This document shows positions 57,799 to 64,000 of a stretch of 64,000 nucleotides of DNA, piece after piece. The stretch's first letter is position 1. Every line of letters starts with the position of its first letter. Both the position numbers and the translations under genes were made by a program. Where the stretch lies: assembly GCA_934654515.1 (NCBI GenBank), contig CAKUGA010000001.1, positions 1-64,000 on the forward strand. Direction: 5' to 3'. A model generated the notes under the pieces. That model was given only the letters and a program-made list of their open reading frames with translations, was not told the DNA's origin and did no database searches. The DNA comes from an uncultured Collinsella sp. GTDB taxonomy: Bacteria > Actinomycetota > Coriobacteriia > Coriobacteriales > Coriobacteriaceae.

Positions 57799-59658
57799 AT
57801 GAATCCGTATACTTCTTCCGGTTCGGTCGCCACAATGACGGCCAATGTGTCCGGCAACGATAACCTTAACGATCTGGGCGATGGCCCGCGCCAGCCCGGC
57901 GACCCTGAGCGCTATCCCGTGGGCGCGGTGACCCGTCGCCTGATGGGCTACGTGCGTCCGCATCGCATTTCGTTTACGGCGTCGTTTGTGAGTGCCGCCA
58001 TCTCGGTGATCTTGCAGCTCTACACGCCTATCCTCATCGGCGAGGGCATCGACCTCATCGTCGCCACCGGGCAGGTGGACTTTGACGCGCTGTTGCCGCT
58101 CGTCACCAAGCTTGCGCTGGTCGTGGTTGGCGCTGCGGCGCTCCAGTGGCTGCAGGGCTATTGCGTCAACCGCCTGTCCTACGAGACGGTGCGCGACATG
58201 CGCGTGGAGGCGAGCGACAAGCTCAGCCGCATGCCGCTCAGCTTTATCGACAGCCATGCCCACGGCGACCTCATGAGCCGCGTGGTCAACGACGTCGACC
58301 AGGTGGGTGACGGCCTGCTGCAGGGCTTTACGCAGCTCTTTACCGGCGTCATCACTATCGTGGGAACGCTTGCGTTTATGCTGTCCATCAACCTAACCAT
58401 GACGCTTGTGGTGGTGCTCGTCACGCCGCTTTCCATCTTTGCGGCCGGCGCCATCGCCAAGCTCTCCAACAAGAGCTTTACGGCGCAGCAGCGCATTCAG
58501 GGTCAGCTCGGCGGCCATATCGAGGAGTATGTGGGCGAGCAAAAGCTTGTGGATGCGTTTGCCTACGGACCAAATGCGCAGCAGCGCTTCGATGCCCTCA
58601 ACGCCGAGCTCTACACGGCGGGCGAGCGCGCGCAGTTTATGGGTTCGCTCTCTAACCCCGGCACGCGCTTTATCAACAACATCATCTACGCTGTGGTCGC
58701 CGTGATCGGCTGCGTGGGCGTGATCACGGGCGTGCCCGCGGCGCTCACGGTGGGCGGCGTGCAGATCTTCCTGTCTTACGCCAACCAGTACACCAAGCCG
58801 TTCAACGAGGTCACCAACGTCATCACGCAGATCCAGACGGCCTATGCCTCGGCCCGTCGCATGTTCGCGCTGCTCGATGCACGCGAGCAGGAGCCCGACG
58901 CTGTGGATGCCATTGAGCTCACCGCTCCGAAGGGCGAGGTCGCCTTTGAGCATGTGGACTTTAGCTACGTGCCCGACCGCAAGCTGCTGCAGGACATCTG
59001 CATCGATGCCAAACCCGGCATGCGCTTTGCCCTGGTCGGTCCCACGGGCTGCGGCAAGACGACGCTCATCAACCTGCTGCTGCGCTTTTACGATATCGAT
59101 GCCGGGCGCATCGTGGTAGACGGGCATTCCTCGCGCGACTACACGCGTGAGAGCCTGCGCCGCGCCTTTGGCATGGTGCTGCAGGATACGTGGTTGTTCG
59201 AGGGCACGGTGGCCCAGAACATTGCCTACGGTTGTCCCGACGCCACGCGCGAGCAGATTATCGAGGCGGCCAAGCGCGCGCACGCGCACAAGTTTATCGT
59301 GCAGCTGCCGCAGGGCTACGACACGGTGATCGGCGAGGACGGCGGCACGTTTAGCCAGGGCCAAAAGCAGCTGCTGTGCATCGCGCGCGTCATGCTCACC
59401 GACCCGGCGATTCTGCTGCTGGACGAGGCAACGTCGAGCATCGATACCCGCACCGAGCTACAGGTGCAGGCGGCATTTGACGAGCTCATGGCCGGTCGTA
59501 CGAGCTTTGTCGTTGCGCACCGCCTGTCGACGATCCGTAACGCCGACTGCATCCTGGTCATGCGAGACGGCGAGATTATCGAGCGCGGCACGCACGACGA
59601 ACTGCTCGCGGCAGGCGGCTTCTATGCCGAGCTCTACCGCAGCCAGTTCGCCCAGTGA
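57799..59658 (+). CDS. Heterodimeric ABC exporter half (canonical Walker B), second pair
   Basis: The 619-residue partner has a ~45-residue N-terminal extension, six transmembrane helices, Walker A GPTGCGKTT, Walker B LLLDEATSSID with Glu, and an altered signature FSQGQKQ. It complements the partner's degenerate site exactly as in the 29282/31020 pair, so the two operons are paralogous. GGAGG lies within the end of the preceding gene. Substrate unknown. Confidence 0.88.
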   Translation: MNPYTSSGSVATMTANVSGNDNLNDLGDGPRQPGDPERYPVGAVTRRLMGYVRPHRISFTASFVSAAISVILQLYTPILIGEGIDLIVATGQVDFDALLPLVTKLALVVVGAAALQWLQGYCVNRLSYETVRDMRVEASDKLSRMPLSFIDSHAHGDLMSRVVNDVDQVGDGLLQGFTQLFTGVITIVGTLAFMLSINLTMTLVVVLVTPLSIFAAGAIAKLSNKSFTAQQRIQGQLGGHIEEYVGEQKLVDAFAYGPNAQQRFDALNAELYTAGERAQFMGSLSNPGTRFINNIIYAVVAVIGCVGVITGVPAALTVGGVQIFLSYANQYTKPFNEVTNVITQIQTAYASARRMFALLDAREQEPDAVDAIELTAPKGEVAFEHVDFSYVPDRKLLQDICIDAKPGMRFALVGPTGCGKTTLINLLLRFYDIDAGRIVVDGHSSRDYTRESLRRAFGMVLQDTWLFEGTVAQNIAYGCPDATREQIIEAAKRAHAHKFIVQLPQGYDTVIGEDGGTFSQGQKQLLCIARVMLTDPAILLLDEATSSIDTRTELQVQAAFDELMAGRTSFVVAHRLSTIRNADCILVMRDGEIIERGTHDELLAAGGFYAELYRSQFAQ

Positions 59659-59779
59659 GCAAGCCCGTGGGGCAAATTAATCAATCGACAGACGGTGGTT
59701 TACATCTGTCACGTTAGTACTAAGATATTCATCTAATAAATTGCATTAGTGGCTTTAGTTTTGGGGGAAACGAGGCAAC

Positions 59780-60337
59780 GTGACTATGACGTGCTCTTTG
59801 GTGGTTAACAGCAAGAGCGGTAATACCAGGATGGTTTCGGGCGCGATCAAGCGCGCTCTGCAGGCTGCGGGCGTTGAGTTTGTCCATGCCGCGGCGTTGA
59901 GCGACGATGCGGATGCAGATCAGGTTGCGCTCGAGGCGCAGGGCGCCTGCGCGGCTGACACGGTGCTCGTCGGTTTTTGGTGCGACAAGGGCGCGTGCAC
60001 GCCTTCGGTCGCGGCGTTGCTCTCTGCCTTGCACGGCAAGCGCGTGTTCCTGTTTGGCACCTGCGGCTTTGGGGCCGACCAGAGCTATTACCAGCAGATT
60101 GTCGACCGCGTAACTTCCAATTTGGCTGGGGATGCCGAGCTTGCGGGCTGGGCGATGTGCCAGGGCAAGATGGGTCCCGCGGTTAAGCAGCGCTACGAGG
60201 CAATGCTCGAGCAAGATCCCGACAACGCCCGATTTAAGATGCTGCTCGACAACTGGGTTGCCGCGAAGGACCATCCCACCAAGGAAGATATGGATAACAT
60301 GGCTGCAGCCGCCAAGAAGGCCGTGCTAGGCGAGTAG
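59780..60337 (+). CDS. Flavodoxin-like protein (Flavodoxin_3/BilS-like)
   Basis: The 185-residue protein has an FMN phosphate loop near the N-terminus (NSKSGNTRMV) and the segments VLVGFWCDKGACTPSVAALLSAL and FLFGTCGFG typical of cysteine-containing flavodoxins found in anaerobic gut bacteria. Such proteins can act as electron carriers; BilS is one linked to bilirubin reduction, but no BilR reductase is adjacent, so the function here is open. GTG 59780 and ATG 59786 both follow GAGG. Confidence 0.75.
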   Translation: MTMTCSLVVNSKSGNTRMVSGAIKRALQAAGVEFVHAAALSDDADADQVALEAQGACAADTVLVGFWCDKGACTPSVAALLSALHGKRVFLFGTCGFGADQSYYQQIVDRVTSNLAGDAELAGWAMCQGKMGPAVKQRYEAMLEQDPDNARFKMLLDNWVAAKDHPTKEDMDNMAAAAKKAVLGE

Positions 60338-60379
60338 CTCCCATCGCTGACGGCGGTCGGTCCATCTTTCTAAATGAAA

Positions 60380-60506
60380 CGTCCTCCCGGGCGTCGGCAC
60401 GAAGTTCCCTGCTCTACAGTCCTGTGCAAGACGAAGGCCACATTAAGTGGCCTTCTTTGCGTGCGGAACTCGCGATGAACTTCGTGCCCCGCCGTCCGGG
60501 AGGACG
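60380..60506. repeat. Large double-hairpin element, family B copy 2
   Basis: Outer arms 60380-60406 and 60478-60506 pair with a 2-nt bulge. The core has CTGCTCTACAGTCCTG (60409-60424), an inner stem AAGGCCAC/GTGGCCTT (60434-60441, 60447-60454) and GTGCGGAACTCGCGA (60461-60475). These core words match the element at 3927-4063 while both stems differ. Confidence 0.85.
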
Positions 60507-60555
60507 CCTCTTTATTGATGGGAGGCCTGATAGGTCGATGGTTCCGTGCCCGGAT

Positions 60556-61012
60556 GCGTCCAAAGTGGGACGGGCTTTCCGGATGGGCAGGCTTTCGAAA
60601 AATGCGTCCCGGAATTTGCCTTTGGAATGGGACGTAGTTTCCCGTTGAGGTGCTTTGCGGAAAGTGCATTCCACTCTGGGCGGTCGAAGTGGGACACACT
60701 TTCCCAAAGGCGCTCCAACGGAAAATTGCGTCCCATTATTCGGTCAAGAAACGGGATGCATTTTACCAATGAGAGCAAAACCGGAAAATGCATCCCACAA
60801 TCAGCCCTCAAAGTGGGACGCCGTTTCCCAATGAGGCTCAAGCGGAAAATGCATCCCGGAATTTGCGCTCAAAGTGGGATGCGGTTTCCGGTTGAGGGTC
60901 TAAGGGGAAAGTGCGTCCCAGAATCGACGCTTGAAATGGGATGCAGTTTCCCGATGAGGCACTCGACGGAAAATACATCCCAGAAATGGCCTTTGAGCTG
61001 GGATAAGATTTC
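60556..61012. repeat. Eight-unit tandem array of 62-bp palindromic units
   Basis: GGGA(C/T) of successive units begins at 60567, 60629, 60691, 60753, 60815, 60876, 60938 and 61000 (spacing 62, 62, 62, 62, 61, 62, 62). Each unit has a left arm GGGAYGCNNTTTCC, a ~16-nt loop with ATGAGG, a right arm GGAAAATGCRTCCC and an ~18-nt linker with GCTCAAAGT-like ends. The last unit lacks its right arm. The period is not a multiple of three and no gene is supported here. Confidence 0.92.
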
Positions 61013-61032
61013 CGCGGCATCTCGGATTCTCA

Positions 61033-61067
61033 AAAATGAGACACGCCGTTGGCGAAAATGAGACACG
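61033..61067. promoter_or_regulatory. Two exact 13-nt direct repeats AAAATGAGACACG
   Basis: Copies at 61033-61045 and 61055-61067 are 22 bp apart. A partial third (AAAAATGAG) lies at 61096. They stand between the 62-bp array and the FG-GAP gene, which starts at 61137, and look like tandem operator sites. Confidence 0.5.
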
Positions 61068-61136
61068 TGATATCGGGCGTCGGACGTATCATTTGCAAAA
61101 ATGAGCCGACTCCACTCGAGTAAAGCGAGGTCTCCC

Positions 61137-64000
61137 ATGCACGTTCCATACCCCCACATTCGTCGGTTGTCGAAAATCCCGCTTGTTGGGACGGCGGCGC
61201 TTACTGCGTTGATCGCCACGAGCGTCGCCTGCTTCACGGCCACACCCCAGGTTGCTCAGGCGGCAGACGCGCCCGCAATCACCGATATGACCGAGCAGGA
61301 CTATAGCGACCTGGGCCTGGGCACGAACGAGGACATTCCGGCCGATACCGTTGGCCCCTATTCCACTGATACCCCCACGACGTTTGCCACGCGCAGCGAG
61401 GTCTATATGGCAGCTAACGGTAGCCATGGCAATCGCTACACTCTGCGCGACAAGCTCGAGAACGTCGAGCGCGGTGACATTGGCGGCAGCAGCAAACTCA
61501 CCGATGGCTATGGAAGTGTGTGGGGCGCCGCAAAGTTCTGGCAAAACGTCAACAACTTCGATACGAACAGCGATCTCTACAAGCATAGCGACTACGGTGG
61601 CGGCACCTGGTCGTACCTAAGCAACAATGAGTCCTCAACAGTACTCGCCAACGACAACAACGGTTTCTCGGGCATTCACGCCACGAGTGTTGAGTTCTGC
61701 AGCGACGCCAGCACGGGCAAAAAGAGCCGCGTTGCCGAGCTCCGTGCCTACGGCGACAGTTCTTCTACCACGATTGACGGCAAGTCATACGCCGGAAAGG
61801 TTGAGCTGGTCCTCTACTCGTTTAGCAACGGGCGTACGCGCACTCTCGACACACACCTGCCGGTGACGGTCAACACCAATATGATGTACGAAGGCCGTTT
61901 TAAGTACCTGGATGCCGGTTACCTGCAAGAGCACGATGCGGTCTTTGATGTCGAGGCGGGCGATGTCGATGGCGACGGCGTCGACGAGCTTTTTGTCTAT
62001 GCGGGTTGCTATGTCGACGAGAACGGCGTGCGCAAGGCCGTAGTCGACATGTACAACCTGGAGGGCGGCAACTGGAAGCAGAGTGTCGTTAAAATCGACG
62101 CCGGTAACGCCGCGGACTACACCACGCACAACAAGGGCGGGAACGACTCCTGGACGCAGCTTCAGTCAGCTCCTGTCGTTTCGCTAGCGGCCGGCGACCT
62201 CGATCGCGATTTTTGCGATGACCTCGCCATCGTGGTCTCGGCACCCTACGGCAAGAAGAATATTGATAAGTCGACGCATTGCGAGCTGTTTTCGTGGGAT
62301 GCATCCAAGGGTGCGCTCGTCCATGTCGATGCTCTGGGCGACGCGGGCGCAATCTCCCTCTCCGCGAACGGCAAGACCATGGTCGCTGCGAATGCGACGT
62401 TCGGCACGTTTGCCGCCTACGATGAAGAAGGAAAGAAGACGGGTGAAACCGTCACGGGCCTTATTCTTGCGGGCTATGACTGGCAACGCAGCGCTTTTGA
62501 TTACGGCGCTTCTGACGGCAGCAAGGGGCTGTACGGCGCGCTGTACCGCTACGCGTATTTTGACTCGGAGTCTGGCGAGTTCAAGCTTTCCGATTGCAAG
62601 GAATACAGAGACGGGCTCTTCGCCTCCTATGGGCTGATGCATGTGCCCAACAGCGCATGGAAGGATAGCGCTCAGGATAAGCGCTATCCGTGCACCTTGG
62701 CGCCTATTGCCCTTGCCACTGCCAACCTTGACGGCCTGTCCGAGCAGCTGGCGGTCGACGAGGTGCTCGTGGGCGGTGATGTGTTCCGCGACTTTGCCTG
62801 CAACACGGCACAGAGCGGGGCTCAGGGCTTGGGGTCCATGGTCGGAACCATGAGCATGAGCGGTCAGCAATACAACAGCAGCAACAAGCATGACCACAAG
62901 GGTATAGAGCAGGTGTGGATCAGCGACGTCAAGGCGGGCAGCGTCTCGGGTTCGGACCGCTATAACGAGAGCTTTATCGCCGTGGTGGGCAAGCACCGCG
63001 ACGAGGACCTGCGCAAGAACGATGACTACTATTGGATGACCGCCTCGCATCTTTCGCTCGACGAGAACGGAAGGGTGCGCCGCGGCGAGGAGCAGGTGAT
63101 TAGCGAGAGCAACCGTCGCGGCACTACCTACGGCACATTTATCTCGCTCGCGTTGCCCGATGTCGACAACGACAGCGTCAAGATTACGTACAAGGACCGC
63201 TACAAGGTCTATACCAACCCGCGCGTGCTCGCCGTGCTGCAGGATGCTCCCTATGTTGAGGATCTGGAGCAGGCATACGGCTATCTGGTGTTGGGCGGCA
63301 CGTCATACGGAGAGGGAAAGGGCACGGGGACATCCCAGGGCTATACCATTGGCGCCGAGTTGGGCGTTGCCGTCGAGGTGCAGACCGGTCCGCCCCTGGT
63401 CGCGATTAATGCTTCAGTCGATTTTGCCGCCGAGGGATGCTATGACTACCGGAGCGAGCGCACAGTGAGCGCCAGCGTAAGTTATGAGTCGCATGCCGGC
63501 GAAGGCGACAAGGCCGTGCTCTACACGATTCCGATGGTCTATTACGAGTACGAGATCGAAAATGAGGAAACTGGTGGCAAGGGCGTGATGGCGGCGCCCG
63601 TGTCGCTCGGCGCGCAGACCTCGGTCGTTAATGTCGAGGCCTATGACCGCATTGCCAAACAGCACAATATGACGCCGCTCAGCTACTTTTTGACCAACCG
63701 GTCGGGAGAACCCGACAGCTATTACACGGCGCTCAACGGCACGACTCCCGTGCAAGATTCCTTTGGTCTGGGCAAGCCTGGCGTGACGCGCGCCTACACG
63801 CACGATGGGTTTAACGGTGCTGTCGCGCAGTCGGGGGCGAGCATTGAGCAGACCATCGAAGTCGAGGACGGCGAGGAACAGGAGTTTGAGTACGGCTTTA
63901 CGCTGAACGGCAGCGTTGTCATGGGCGCGAAGCTCGCAAAGCACGAGTTGTTTGGCGGCCTGTGCTTTGGTGCCAACGCCGGCTTTACTACGGGTAACTC
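61137..64000 (+). CDS. Secreted FG-GAP/VCBS-repeat protein (3' end beyond window)
   Basis: The frame is open from ATG 61137 (AAAGCGAGG upstream) to the window end, at least 954 residues. A signal peptide runs to ~43 (LSKIPLVGTAALTALIATSVACF, then QAAD). Calcium-loop repeats of integrin-like FG-GAP type are visible: VEAGDVDGDGVDELFVYAG (~270) and LAAGDLDRDFCDDLAIVV (~352), plus a weaker TANLDGLSEQLAVDEVLVGG (~525). The C-terminal visible part is beta-rich without a recognised enzyme motif. It is probably a large surface or secreted binding protein. Confidence 0.8.
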   Translation, partial: MHVPYPHIRRLSKIPLVGTAALTALIATSVACFTATPQVAQAADAPAITDMTEQDYSDLGLGTNEDIPADTVGPYSTDTPTTFATRSEVYMAANGSHGNRYTLRDKLENVERGDIGGSSKLTDGYGSVWGAAKFWQNVNNFDTNSDLYKHSDYGGGTWSYLSNNESSTVLANDNNGFSGIHATSVEFCSDASTGKKSRVAELRAYGDSSSTTIDGKSYAGKVELVLYSFSNGRTRTLDTHLPVTVNTNMMYEGRFKYLDAGYLQEHDAVFDVEAGDVDGDGVDELFVYAGCYVDENGVRKAVVDMYNLEGGNWKQSVVKIDAGNAADYTTHNKGGNDSWTQLQSAPVVSLAAGDLDRDFCDDLAIVVSAPYGKKNIDKSTHCELFSWDASKGALVHVDALGDAGAISLSANGKTMVAANATFGTFAAYDEEGKKTGETVTGLILAGYDWQRSAFDYGASDGSKGLYGALYRYAYFDSESGEFKLSDCKEYRDGLFASYGLMHVPNSAWKDSAQDKRYPCTLAPIALATANLDGLSEQLAVDEVLVGGDVFRDFACNTAQSGAQGLGSMVGTMSMSGQQYNSSNKHDHKGIEQVWISDVKAGSVSGSDRYNESFIAVVGKHRDEDLRKNDDYYWMTASHLSLDENGRVRRGEEQVISESNRRGTTYGTFISLALPDVDNDSVKITYKDRYKVYTNPRVLAVLQDAPYVEDLEQAYGYLVLGGTSYGEGKGTGTSQGYTIGAELGVAVEVQTGPPLVAINASVDFAAEGCYDYRSERTVSASVSYESHAGEGDKAVLYTIPMVYYEYEIENEETGGKGVMAAPVSLGAQTSVVNVEAYDRIAKQHNMTPLSYFLTNRSGEPDSYYTALNGTTPVQDSFGLGKPGVTRAYTHDGFNGAVAQSGASIEQTIEVEDGEEQEFEYGFTLNGSVVMGAKLAKHELFGGLCFGANAGFTTGN

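Noticed and set aside
56035-58263. 742-codon minus-strand frame across the second ABC exporter pair
   Set aside because: It spans the junction of two real genes and has no recognisable domain; composition is typical of antisense frames.
60556-61012. CRISPR array
   Set aside because: Units are contiguous, imperfect and 62 bp long, with no unique spacers and no cas genes nearby.
60546-61061. 171-codon plus frame (and minus frames) through the 62-bp array
   Set aside because: The period is not divisible by three, so the frame changes each unit; no ribosome-binding site or domain. It arises from lack of stops in the repeat.

Overview
The window is a 64 kb, GC-rich (roughly 60%) bacterial chromosome segment with short intergenic gaps. 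I read it as a gut Coriobacteriia genome, most likely Collinsella. That rests on the gene mix (amino-acid ABC uptake, many ABC exporters, LPxTG-like surface proteins with Gram-positive pilin-type repeats, LarE, a flavodoxin-like reductase), on the codon usage, and on the dense population of intergenic palindromes. It is an inference, because no taxonomic marker beyond SRP RNA and one tRNA is present.

Layout. 0.1-12.2 kb is metabolic housekeeping: a class I aminotransferase, a PHP phosphoesterase, an RlmD/TrmA-type RNA uracil methyltransferase, a three-gene polar amino-acid ABC importer, an aberrant EF-G paralogue, an exported DNA/RNA endonuclease, larE and a HAD phosphatase. 12.4-20.7 kb is an L-rhamnose-type catabolic locus (rhaB, rhaD, an MFS sugar porter, an AraA/FucI-fold isomerase) with a LacI-type regulator on the opposite strand; matching operators sit in front of rhaB and in front of the regulator. 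An orphan DUF4143 ATPase with a 33-bp iteron array interrupts this region. 21.2-28.6 kb holds glmS, a GntR/FCD regulator divergent from a YeiH-type exporter, a degenerate enhancer-binding-protein-like regulator, a membrane protein and a nitroreductase. 28.8-39.9 kb holds a MarR gene with a heterodimeric ABC exporter, cysE, dedA, ilvE, lemA, a TetR regulator, tRNA-Ser(TGA) and an in-frame fusion of tRNA adenosine deaminase with glycerate kinase.

40.1-64 kb is the accessory, surface-oriented part. It starts with a 12-kb gene for a ~4000-residue cell-wall-anchored adhesin (fibro-slime module, SpaA-like modules, about 14 pilin isopeptide-type repeats, two DUF11 modules, MPDTG sorting signal). Its candidate promoter carries a G9 tract in the -35/-10 spacer. 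SRP RNA, a second DUF4143 ATPase with a 23-bp iteron array next to an IS21 istB remnant, an anchored coiled-coil protein, a second heterodimeric ABC exporter, a flavodoxin and a truncated FG-GAP surface protein follow. Between the last two genes lies an eight-unit tandem array of 62-bp palindromic units.

The most unusual material is non-coding. (1) The 62-bp palindromic array at 60.57-61.01 kb. (2) The poly-G promoter of the giant adhesin. (3) Two iteron arrays with exact 33-bp and 23-bp periods, each in front of a DUF4143 ATPase. (4) Several families of large double-hairpin intergenic elements. Within two of these families the central core is conserved while the outer stem sequence changes but stays self-complementary. 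(5) A composite palindrome nest in front of glmS.
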